From contig NZ_JAUDRJ010000003.1 of assembly GCF_030382115.1 (NCBI RefSeq), positions 2,334,104-2,339,815 of the forward strand: a stretch of DNA of 5,712 nt, in the 5' to 3' direction. Made by a program: the position numbers and the translations under genes. Shown one piece after another: positions 1 through 4,591 of this stretch; positions within the stretch are counted from its first letter, which is position 1; each line of letters starts with the position of its first letter. The stretch is from Nostoc sp. GT001 (lineage in GTDB: Bacteria; Cyanobacteriota; Cyanobacteriia; Cyanobacteriales; Nostocaceae). Under the pieces are notes generated by a model, which did not search any database, was not told where the DNA came from, and saw nothing but the letters and a program-made list of their open reading frames with translations.

Positions 1-80
1 TCCACCTAATTTTAGGAATAGGGCGATGAAATCAAGTTTTAGGTAGGATTTCAAGACTTGTGTGTACACCGTAGCCCAAA

Positions 81-169
81 GGTAGAAGGGCAGACGCTGC
101 GCGTAGCTTGCTTCCCCGCAGGGGTACAAGTTGGGGAACTGCAAGGGCGCAGTGGCTCCCCAACCTACC
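81..169. repeat. Structured dispersed repeat with GGTAG/CTACC ends
   Basis: The stretch is bounded by GGTAG (81-85) and its complement CTACC (165-169). Inside are a near-palindrome GCTGCGCGTAGC, a CCCC-GCA-GGGG hairpin (114-124) and a long stem: GTTGGGGA (130-137) pairs with TCCCCAAC (157-164), with an inner ACTGC/GCAGT pairing (138-142 and 149-153). It is much more GC-rich than its surroundings. This matches the style of the small dispersed repeats known from Nostoc genomes. A run of six T at 179-184 lies 14 bases past the big stem, so a terminator role for a gene to the left is possible but weak. Confidence 0.6.
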
Positions 170-240
170 TCGGAGTGCTTTTTTAAGTAAAACCTACGCA
201 GGATTGGAACCGCTATATTTTTCTCAATGATAGGCCTAAT

Positions 241-259
241 GGTAGAACCAAATTCTACC
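241..259. repeat. Short inverted repeat upstream of holin-like gene
   Basis: GGTAGAA (241-247) and TTCTACC (253-259) form a perfect 7-base-pair stem with a 5-base loop, 82 bases before the start codon at 342. It could be an operator or an mRNA leader hairpin, or another fragment of the repeat at 81-169, which also begins with GGTAGAA. The sequence alone does not decide. Confidence 0.4.
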
Positions 260-341
260 TTACAAGAGAGGTTAAAACCTAGAACATAGCTGAAGATGAG
301 ATAAGAAGTTACAAAAAATCTTTAGTGATTAGGTAAGAAAA

Positions 342-740
342 ATGTTAACACCATTATTAACCGCCCTAGCTACAGCTTTGAGCCTGTTGATTGTTGATTT
401 AGTTGTTCCAGGCGTTAATATTGCTAACTTTCCCGCGGCTATAATTGCTGCTTTAGTAATTGGTCTAATTAACGGTTCAGTTAAACCAGTTTTGTCTGCT
501 CTTTCTCTACCACTTAACTTTCTATCATTTGGAGCATTTTCGCTCGTTGTCAACGGTTTGTGTTTCTGGTTAGCAGCAGTCCTAGTTCCTGGGTTCGCAG
601 TTCGCGGAATTATTGGTTTCCTTCTTGGGCCAGTGATTCTAACTTTTGCTAACACCTTTATTAACAACTACTTTGTTGAAAGAAACCTGTTAACCAGCAG
701 TGGCGATGTAAAAACCCAAGGTGAATTACCTTCTAGATAA
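342..740 (+). CDS. Phage holin family 4_2-type membrane protein
   Basis: A 132-residue integral membrane protein of the family annotated as phage holin family 4 (superfamily IV, PF04020 type). Despite the name these are ordinary chromosomal genes in most bacteria, and their job is not established. Four hydrophobic segments are visible at about residues 4-23, 29-46, 58-83 and 88-107. The family hallmark lies between the second and third: GSVKPVLSALSLPLNF (45-60) followed by a Gly/Val-rich helix and a VPGF turn (82-85). The last 20 or so residues are polar and probably cytoplasmic. The length fits the family, slightly extended at the C-terminus. ATG at 342 is chosen because the hydrophobic N-terminus begins there; AGGTAAG at 331-337 is only a weak ribosome site. 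The next gene on this strand also encodes a tiny membrane protein, but 136 bases with two hairpins lie between. Nothing suggests a prophage here. Confidence 0.85.
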   Translation: MLTPLLTALATALSLLIVDLVVPGVNIANFPAAIIAALVIGLINGSVKPVLSALSLPLNFLSFGAFSLVVNGLCFWLAAVLVPGFAVRGIIGFLLGPVILTFANTFINNYFVERNLLTSSGDVKTQGELPSR

Positions 741-753
741 GTAAGTATTATAA

Positions 754-789
754 GGAGTAGAAATACCAGTTTTATCACATCTCTACTCC
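754..789. repeat. Hairpin 1 of two in tandem
   Basis: GGAGTAGA (754-761) pairs perfectly with TCTACTCC (782-789), leaving a 20-base loop. It begins 13 bases after the stop codon of the holin-like gene. It has no T-run after it, so it is more likely part of an mRNA 3' structure or a repeat remnant than a full terminator. Confidence 0.45.
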
Positions 790-791
790 AA

Positions 792-819
792 ATAAAATAT
801 CCGAAGGTGGATATTTTAT
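792..819 (+). terminator. Possible terminator hairpin after holin-like gene
   Basis: ATAAAATATCC (792-802) and GGATATTTTAT (809-819) form a perfect 11-base-pair stem with a 6-base loop. It starts two bases after the previous hairpin. The stem is AT-rich and ends in TTTTAT, so it could end transcription of the gene at 342 weakly, or act in both directions. It could equally be a processing or stability element between that gene and the one at 877. Confidence 0.45.
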
Positions 820-876
820 AATTCGGTATATTCAGCAGAATGTAATTAAAGAAACTCACAAAAATACGGCAAAATC

Positions 877-1068
877 ATGAAATTAGTTCGTTTTCTTCTA
901 GGTTTGTTAGTGCCTCCTTTAGGCGTTTTCCTGACTGTTGGAGTTAGCCCAACTCTGTTTATTAACATCTTGCTCACAGTTTTAGGTTGGCTTCCTGGTA
1001 GTATTCATGCAATTTGGGTTATAGCCAAGCATGATGAACAAATGAATAGAGAAGGAAATATCTACTAA
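877..1068 (+). CDS. Pmp3/YqaE family small membrane protein
   Basis: A 63-residue hydrophobic protein of the Pmp3/YqaE family (UPF0057 type). Members sit in the cytoplasmic membrane; in yeast and plants they affect membrane potential and salt or cold tolerance, and in bacteria the role is little known. The sequence shows the two expected helices, about residues 4-22 and 27-49, with the family signatures PPLGVFL (13-19) in the first and NILLTVLGWLPGSIHA (30-45) in the second, then a charged tail of 14 residues. The length is a little above the usual 50-60 because of this tail. ATG at 877 is the only sensible start; no clear Shine-Dalgarno precedes it (AAAATACGGCAAAATC), which is common in cyanobacteria. 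A strong terminator-like hairpin follows 31 bases after the stop. Identification of the family is firm; a stress role here is inference. Confidence 0.92.
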   Translation: MKLVRFLLGLLVPPLGVFLTVGVSPTLFINILLTVLGWLPGSIHAIWVIAKHDEQMNREGNIY

Positions 1069-1082
1069 TACGCAAGATGAAT

Positions 1083-1098
1083 CTTAGGTAATCCTAAG
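1083..1098. repeat. Short hairpin before the terminator
   Basis: CTTAGG (1083-1088), loop TAAT, CCTAAG (1093-1098): a perfect 6-base-pair stem standing one base before the larger hairpin at 1100-1133. The same two-hairpins-in-a-row layout is seen after the holin-like gene. Confidence 0.4.
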
Positions 1099-1099
1099 T

Positions 1100-1133
1100 A
1101 TGGTGCGTTACGGCTTTAACCGTAACGCACCAT
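1100..1133 (+). terminator. Strong hairpin, likely terminator of the Pmp3 gene
   Basis: ATGGTGCGTTACGG (1100-1113) pairs without mismatch with CCGTAACGCACCAT (1120-1133) around a 6-base loop, and TTTTT follows at 1139-1143. This is a good intrinsic terminator candidate for the gene ending at 1068. Its core GGTGCGTTA is also shared in part by the inverted repeat at 1229-1303, so it may be a dispersed repeat that has taken on a terminator role. Confidence 0.65.
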
Positions 1134-1228
1134 TTCAGTTTTTACTAGAATAAGAAGTTATAAGTTATTTCAAGTTGAACTTGCATATAAGAATCATATT
1201 TAATTTATAAAAAAATATTAGTAGTCTT

Positions 1229-1303
1229 GTAGGGTGTATTAACAGAGTGTAAGGTATCACAAGCTTGGAATATTGCCGTACTTTCTGTGCTAACGCACCC
1301 TAC
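1229..1303. repeat. Imperfect inverted repeat with GTAGGGTG/CACCCTAC ends
   Basis: GTAGGGTG (1229-1236) is matched by CACCCTAC (1296-1303), and the arms continue imperfectly inward (TATTAACAGA against the complement of TCTGTGCTAACG). About 38 bases of AT-rich sequence separate the arms. It looks like a small non-coding dispersed element of the MITE-like kind found in Nostoc; no coding capacity is seen. Confidence 0.55.
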
Positions 1304-1340
1304 TAAATCTGAGTATTTAAGAAATATACAAACAAATACG

Positions 1341-1375
1341 TTAGTAGGGACACAGCATTGCCGTGTCCCTACTAA
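1341..1375. repeat. Palindromic dispersed repeat, possible terminator of the minus-strand gene
   Basis: TTAGTAGGGACAC (1341-1353) pairs perfectly with GTGTCCCTACTAA (1363-1375); the 9-base middle can add two more pairs after one mismatch. I recognise the GTAGGGACACGGCA...TGCCGTGTCCCTAC pattern as a frequent Nostoc-type repeat. It lies 41 bases after the stop of the minus-strand gene ending at 1417, with a T-rich stretch beyond it on that strand, so it may serve as its terminator. Confidence 0.6.
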
Positions 1376-1416
1376 AATTATATATGTATCAGAGTTTTCG
1401 TGAAAAGCAGTCTAGT

Positions 1417-2217
1417 CTATTTATGAATAGTCTCCCGCTCTTTAGTAGCAGGTTCCTTATCTTTGAATAAGTCAGCCGCCGTTAAGAGTAACTCTCTCAA
1501 TGTTTGTTTGATTTGCCGCTCTTTTCTGGCTAGAGATGTACCAGCTTCACCCAGTTTATCTTCTAACTGCGATCGCTTCTGTTCTACCTGTACAGCCATA
1601 GACTCTGCTTGAGGACGAGCCTTATCGTACCAGTGTTTAGCCTCGTCTAGATAATCTTGAACCTCCATATTACGTCCGCCGTAGCGTGCAGCCATATTAG
1701 CTCGGACAATGGCTAGCTGTGCTTGCAGTTGCGCGTAACGCTTCTTTAACAATCCGACTTCTTCACTATCTTTAATAGCATTGACAGCAGAATCTATTGC
1801 AGTTTTAGTACTAGCAGGTTTTTCCTTACCCGTTTCTTCAATCTCTGCCAAAATTACATCAACCTCTTGTTGGAGTTGTTCTTCTTCACCATCAAGTTGA
1901 GCTTGTAACCTTTTTATATCTGTTTGAGTTTGAGCAATGCTTTCGTGTCTTTTGCTATTAATCCCTTCCAGCGCTCCTTCAATGGAAGCTGTCACTTCAT
2001 CTTTGAGTTCGCCACCTTTTTCTTGGAAGTTTTCAATTACAGCAGACACTGCATCTTTTACGATGCTACGAACTTCACTAGAACCTTGTTTAAACTCAGA
2101 AGCTACTTGAGAAACTGCGGATTTTACTATTTCTCGAATCCTCTCAGTTCTTAATTGTCCAGTTTCTTTCGCTTGTTGCAAGTCGGCTTGAATTTGTTGC
2201 TTGATATTGTTAGGCAT
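1417..2217 (-). CDS. Hypothetical long-helical (coiled-coil) protein with 22-residue repeats
   Basis: A 266-residue, strongly charged, soluble protein with no signal peptide or membrane segment. I cannot assign a function. Residues 28-49 and 50-71 form a tandem 22-residue repeat: REIVKSAVSQVASEF and RSIVKDAVSAVIENF align with 10 identities over the full unit, and a weaker third copy may follow. This amphipathic pattern resembles apolipoprotein or LEA-type helices. Residues about 91-129, 152-178 and 195-245 are long predicted coiled coils rich in Gln, Glu, Lys and Leu. Similar cyanobacterial proteins are, from memory, linked to low-temperature or desiccation-induced genes; this link is uncertain. 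The start is ATG at 2217: AAGAG (2228-2224) lies 6 bases upstream, whereas the TTG two codons earlier (2223) would touch the ribosome site. It is divergent from the small gene at 2409 across 191 bases. It contains one HIP1 site, so it fits the host genome. Confidence 0.75.
   Translation of the reverse strand: MPNNIKQQIQADLQQAKETGQLRTERIREIVKSAVSQVASEFKQGSSEVRSIVKDAVSAVIENFQEKGGELKDEVTASIEGALEGINSKRHESIAQTQTDIKRLQAQLDGEEEQLQQEVDVILAEIEETGKEKPASTKTAIDSAVNAIKDSEEVGLLKKRYAQLQAQLAIVRANMAARYGGRNMEVQDYLDEAKHWYDKARPQAESMAVQVEQKRSQLEDKLGEAGTSLARKERQIKQTLRELLLTAADLFKDKEPATKERETIHK
1569..1576. repeat. HIP1 octamer
   Basis: GCGATCGC, the highly iterated palindrome of cyanobacterial genomes, lies inside the coiled-coil gene. 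It supports the taxonomic placement. Confidence 0.85.
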
Positions 2218-2241
2218 TTTCAACTCTTGGGATTTAACTAA

Positions 2242-2337
2242 TTTGGATAAAATTTTCTAGAGATGTTCTTACATCAATATTATGGCGTAGCCCGATCAGG
2301 CTTGGTACTTCCTTTAGATAGAAAATTCCAATCCCAA
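2242..2337. repeat. Inverted repeat in the divergent promoter region
   Basis: TTTGGATAAAATTTTCTA (2242-2259) is an imperfect complement of the stretch 2319-2337; the core AATTTTCTA/TAGAAAATT (2251-2259, 2319-2327) is perfect over 9 bases. The outer AATCCCAA (2330-2337) can alternatively pair with TTGGGATT at 2227-2234, beside the start of the minus-strand gene. About 59 bases lie between the arms. This could be a small insertion remnant, or a regulatory structure shared by the two divergent genes. No -35/-10 pair is clear enough to name. Confidence 0.4.
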
Positions 2338-2397
2338 AGAGGTGATGTGTAAGATGTTACCCATTTATGAGATGATGAATATTTAGTGGTAGTAATT

Positions 2398-2405
2398 AGG
2401 AGTGA
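2398..2405 (+). promoter_or_regulatory. Ribosome binding site of the 74-residue gene
   Basis: AGGAGTGA ends three bases before the ATG at 2409 (core AGGAG six bases away). It is the clearest Shine-Dalgarno in the window and the main reason for accepting this short gene. Confidence 0.7.
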
Positions 2406-2408
2406 AAT

Positions 2409-2633
2409 ATGTGGCAAGTAAATATTACTTGTTCGGGTGATGCCTGGAAAATCTATGGTGTTGATTTTAAAGCGATCGCAGCGAAATATCAAGGTGAATT
2501 GATTGGTTCCAAAAAAATGCCAGATGGTACGCGCATCATGTCTTATAAAATTGAGGATGTTAGTGATGCAGAAGCTTTTCAAGAAGATTGTGCAAATTTT
2601 GCTGGATTTGCAACTGACTTTGAATCCCTCTAG
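2409..2633 (+). CDS. Small hypothetical protein, 74 residues
   Basis: I do not recognise this protein. It is 74 residues, acidic to neutral, soluble, with two cysteines (Cys8 and Cys61) and no signal peptide or membrane segment. The pattern of hydrophobic residues suggests beta-alpha-beta-beta-alpha-beta: a strand at 2-9 (WQVNITCS), a helix near 18-28 (VDFKAIAAKYQ), strands near 30-36 and 42-48, a helix near 52-64 and a last strand at 66-73. That would be a ferredoxin-like small fold, which is inference only. Translation support is good: ATG with AGGAG just upstream, and a HIP1 site within the gene. It ends 55 bases before the cytochrome gene on the same strand with no terminator between, so the two may be co-transcribed. 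It begins 191 bases from the start of the divergent coiled-coil gene. Confidence 0.75.
   Translation: MWQVNITCSGDAWKIYGVDFKAIAAKYQGELIGSKKMPDGTRIMSYKIEDVSDAEAFQEDCANFAGFATDFESL
2472..2479. repeat. HIP1 octamer
   Basis: GCGATCGC lies within the 74-residue gene, coding for part of KAIAAK. It supports a native cyanobacterial origin for this short gene. Confidence 0.85.
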
Positions 2634-2677
2634 TATTGGTTTTGATACTTATGCTTACAACTAGTATGTCCAAATCT

Positions 2678-2683
2678 GGAGAA
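2678..2683 (+). promoter_or_regulatory. Ribosome binding site fixing a TTG start
   Basis: GGAGAA stands five bases before TTG at 2689. The in-frame codon directly before this TTG is TAA (2686-2688), and the next in-frame ATG is 65 codons later, so this site and the TTG define the start of the cytochrome gene. Confidence 0.75.
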
Positions 2684-2688
2684 ATTAA

Positions 2689-3024
2689 TTGAAAAAACTA
2701 CTTACATTAGTATTAGTAACGTTTTTGTTATTAATCAGTACTTTTACTTTGCCTGCTAGTGCAGCAGACACAGTTAACGGTGAACAAATATTTAGTGTTC
2801 ATTGTGCTGGTTGTCATATCAATGGTAGCAACATAATTAGGCGAGGTAAAAATCTCAAAAAGCAAGCCCTAAAAAAGTATGGTATGGATTCAATAGAGGC
2901 AGTTACATCTATAGTTACCAATGGTAAAAATAATATGTCAGCCTACAAAGAACGTCTCACTGAACAGCAAATTCAAGACGTTGCTGCTTACGTTCTCGAA
3001 CAAGCTGAAAAAGACTGGCGTTAA
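2689..3024 (+). CDS. Cytochrome c6-family protein (petJ-like), lumenal electron carrier
   Basis: A 111-residue c-type cytochrome of the c6 (petJ-like) family, which carries electrons in the thylakoid lumen between cytochrome b6f and photosystem I or the terminal oxidase. Residues 1-25 are a Sec signal peptide (KK, a hydrophobic core, cleavage after ASA), giving a mature protein of about 86 residues, normal for c6. The heme site is CAGCH (39-43). The axial methionine is Met83 (mature 58) in NGKNNMSAY, and the C-terminal helix has the family VAAYVL motif and W110. Two features differ from standard c6: the usual MPAF is MSAY, and the heme-pocket glutamine of QVTNGK is Ile75. A hydrophobic residue there is typical of the c6B/c6C-type side branches, so this may be a lower-potential paralogue; no gene symbol is given for that reason. 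The start is TTG, forced by an in-frame TAA just before it. The 74-residue gene lies 55 bases upstream. Confidence 0.9.
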   Translation: MKKLLTLVLVTFLLLISTFTLPASAADTVNGEQIFSVHCAGCHINGSNIIRRGKNLKKQALKKYGMDSIEAVTSIVTNGKNNMSAYKERLTEQQIQDVAAYVLEQAEKDWR

Positions 3025-3033
3025 AAAGTCAGG

Positions 3034-3102
3034 AGTTAGGAATTAGGAATTATCAGTTATGATTTATCTATTAGTAATTGTTAAGTCTTCCCATTCCTAA
3101 CT
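3034..3102. repeat. Heptamer repeats and inverted repeat after the cytochrome gene
   Basis: TTAGGAA occurs twice in tandem at 3036-3049, followed by a partial third copy. This is the type of short tandem heptamer found in heterocystous cyanobacteria. AGTTAGGAAT (3034-3043) is also perfectly complementary to ATTCCTAACT (3093-3102), so the whole gap to the reductase gene could fold with a 49-base loop. No T-run follows, so it is a poor terminator. Confidence 0.55.
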
Positions 3103-3121
3103 TTTCACTCATAAATTGAAA

Positions 3122-4141
3122 ATGAACTTACCCGCAGCTAGTCGTCTCCAATTTACTCCCGATTTGAACATCTGCCGCATATTAAATGGGATGTGGCAAG
3201 TCTCCGGCGCACACGGACAGATCAATCCCCAAGCCGCTATTGAGACTATGTTCAAATATTTAGATGCTGGCTTTACCACTTGGGATTTAGCAGATCATTA
3301 TGGCCCTGCGGAAGACTTTATTGGTGAGTTTCGTTGCCAACTAATTGATACTCGTGGTAAAGCTGCTTTATCTCAGGTACAAGCCTTTACGAAATGGGTA
3401 CCTCGTCCAGGCAAAATGACGAAGAAACTCGTCGAGGAAAATATTGATATTTCCTTGAGAAGAATGAATGTGCAATCGTTAGATTTGATGCAATTCCACT
3501 GGTGGGAATATCAGGATAAAAATTATCTGGATGCCCTCAAATATATGGCAGAGCTTCAGACTGAGGGTAAAATTAAGCATCTAGGTTTAACTAATTTTGA
3601 CACGGAAAACTTGAAGATTATTACTGAAGCGGGTATCAAAATTGTTTCTAACCAAGTACAGTTTTCGCTTATTGACCGCCGTCCCGAAGTTAATATGGTA
3701 GAGTTTTGTCAACAGCATGACATAAAGCTTTTTACTTACGGTACACTGTGCGGCGGTTTGTTATCAGAAAACTATTTGGCTAAACCAGAACCGCAAGGAT
3801 TTGATCTCTCCACTGCTAGTTTGAAAAAATATAAAAATATGATCGATGCTTGGGGTGGTTGGCGATTATTTCAAGAGTTGCTGGCTATTTTGAAGGAAAT
3901 TGCTAATAAGCATGGGGTAAGCATTTCCAACGTGGCAGTGCGTTACATTTTAGATCAGCCAACGGTGGGCGGTGTGATAGTTGGTGCCAGACTTGGTGTA
4001 TCTGAACATATAGAAGATAACGCCAAAGTATTTAGTTTTAGTTTAGATGCAGACGATCGCGATCGCATCAATGCAGTATCTCGCCAATCACGCGATTTGT
4101 ACCAGCTAATCGGCGATTGCGGCGACGAATATCGGCGATAA
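3122..4141 (+). CDS. Aldo/keto reductase
   Basis: A 339-residue NAD(P)H-dependent aldo/keto reductase, cytosolic, with a (beta/alpha)8 barrel; it would reduce aldehydes or ketones to alcohols, substrate unknown. All four catalytic residues are visible: Asp55 and Tyr60 in DLADHYG, Lys91 in FTKW and His126 in QFHWW. Further family signs are the strand-8 cofactor region GVIVGAR (284-290), the SNQVQFSLIDRR segment (176-187) and GLTNFD (155-160). The usual DTAxxYG is DLADHYG here, and WWEY after the histidine points to a particular cyanobacterial/plant-type subgroup rather than a named enzyme. Length is normal. ATG at 3122 is preferred over TTG at 3116; neither has a clear Shine-Dalgarno, and an in-frame TAA at 3098 closes the upstream frame. 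A HIP1 doublet lies near the end. The remnant at 4166 begins 24 bases after the stop, suggesting a former two-gene operon. Confidence 0.92.
   Translation: MNLPAASRLQFTPDLNICRILNGMWQVSGAHGQINPQAAIETMFKYLDAGFTTWDLADHYGPAEDFIGEFRCQLIDTRGKAALSQVQAFTKWVPRPGKMTKKLVEENIDISLRRMNVQSLDLMQFHWWEYQDKNYLDALKYMAELQTEGKIKHLGLTNFDTENLKIITEAGIKIVSNQVQFSLIDRRPEVNMVEFCQQHDIKLFTYGTLCGGLLSENYLAKPEPQGFDLSTASLKKYKNMIDAWGGWRLFQELLAILKEIANKHGVSISNVAVRYILDQPTVGGVIVGARLGVSEHIEDNAKVFSFSLDADDRDRINAVSRQSRDLYQLIGDCGDEYRR
4059..4066. repeat. HIP1 octamer in overlapping CGATCGCGATCGC
   Basis: GCGATCGC inside the reductase gene, preceded directly by CGATCGC so that the motif is nearly doubled. It encodes the DDRDRI segment near the C-terminus. 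Confidence 0.85.
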
Positions 4142-4152
4142 TTTCGGGAGAA

Positions 4153-4159
4153 AGGTGAT
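4153..4159 (+). promoter_or_regulatory. Ribosome binding site of the downstream remnant
   Basis: AGGTGAT is a seven-base match to the anti-Shine-Dalgarno complement and lies six bases before a GTG at 4166. It supports the idea that a real gene began here. Confidence 0.5.
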
Positions 4160-4165
4160 AATACG

Positions 4166-4537
4166 GTGAAGGTTAATGTGGAAACTATTGCTGTCAGCCA
4201 CGCCCCTAAACTCACCTTCGCCCTCAGTCAACAGCAGACTTTTGAATTACGCTGTGATTATGGCTCACATCGCCTGGATAAAGCGGAGGTTTATGGGGGC
4301 TGGTTTGGCGAGTGACAATCACTTAAACCTGTAAATTGCTTTGCATCCGGGAAAAGAAATTCAATTTGGAACCGAATTTTGTAATAACAATTCCACTTGA
4401 TGAGTCTCCTGTGTGGATTTTCGGTACTTTCAGATGCGTTTACCCAAGGACAATCTCAATCCTGGCAAAATTTAAGTTTTAATAAGCACCGTATTTCCTC
4501 ACAAGTTCCTCACAGTCTTTTTATAACTTCAAGATAG
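4166..4537 (+). pseudogene. Frameshifted gene remnant of unknown function
   Basis: From GTG at 4166, preceded by AGGTGAT, 49 codons read VKVNVETIAVSHAPKL onward to YGGWFGE, then a TGA at 4313. Protein-like sequence seems to continue in other frames: LHPGKEIQFGTEF (4341-4379), then VITIPLDESPVWIFGTFRC (4381-4437) in another frame, then GQSQSWQNLSFN and on (4448-4534) up to TAG at 4535. That would need one nonsense change and about three frameshifts over some 124 codons. The pieces look beta-strand rich, and codon use resembles the neighbours. I do not recognise the family. It follows the reductase by 24 bases on the same strand, so it was probably its operon partner. The alternative is a genuine 49-residue protein (4166-4315) with chance open frames behind it. 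The rest of the gap to 4591 shows nothing clear. Confidence 0.5.
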
Positions 4538-4591
4538 AGATGCTCAACTTTTTCAAGAGATAAATCTTAATATTGTTTTTATGAAAACTGT

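Larger units (their letters stand above)
1..341. other. Non-coding leader region with repeats
   Basis: I see no gene in this stretch. Both strands were read: the plus frames close quickly, and the one open minus frame has no ATG, runs through a dispersed repeat and reads as no recognisable protein. It holds a structured repeat at 81-169, a 7-base-pair hairpin at 241-259 and, close to the first gene, a weak ribosome site (AGGTAAG, 331-337). The promoter of the gene at 342 should lie in its right half, but no convincing -35/-10 pair or NtcA box stands out. Confidence 0.6.

Noticed and set aside
55..260. NtcA box (GTA-N8-TAC) upstream of the holin-like gene
   Set aside because: Several GTA and TAC triplets occur, but those I checked have the wrong spacing (for example N5 or N11).
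1..321. A minus-strand frame open for about 107 codons to the left window edge
   Set aside because: It has no ATG, runs straight through the structured repeat (giving the typical repeat-derived peptide PCGEASYAQRLP) and has no protein-like composition or ribosome site. It is probably open by chance.
329..667. 112-codon minus-strand frame opposite the holin-like gene
   Set aside because: It is the antisense of a clear membrane-protein gene, and its composition (many Arg, Pro, Thr) is what the complement of that gene would give.
342..740. Prophage lysis gene, from the holin family name
   Set aside because: No endolysin, phage structural gene or integrase is nearby, and this holin family is common as an ordinary chromosomal gene.
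668..859. 63-codon minus-strand frame covering the tandem hairpins
   Set aside because: It overlaps the end of the holin-like gene and both hairpins, and shows no family resemblance.
1083..1375. CRISPR array
   Set aside because: The palindromes are different from one another and unevenly spaced, with no repeated unit and spacer pattern.
1924..2154. 76-codon plus-strand frame inside the coiled-coil gene
   Set aside because: It is a shadow of the helical protein on the other strand; no ribosome site and no recognisable domain.
2280..2582. 100-codon minus-strand frame overlapping the 74-residue gene
   Set aside because: The plus-strand gene has a strong ribosome site and protein-like composition, while this frame crosses the inverted repeat and has neither.
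3955..4215. 86-codon minus-strand frame over the end of the reductase
   Set aside because: It is antisense to the conserved cofactor-binding region of the aldo/keto reductase, so it is a by-product.
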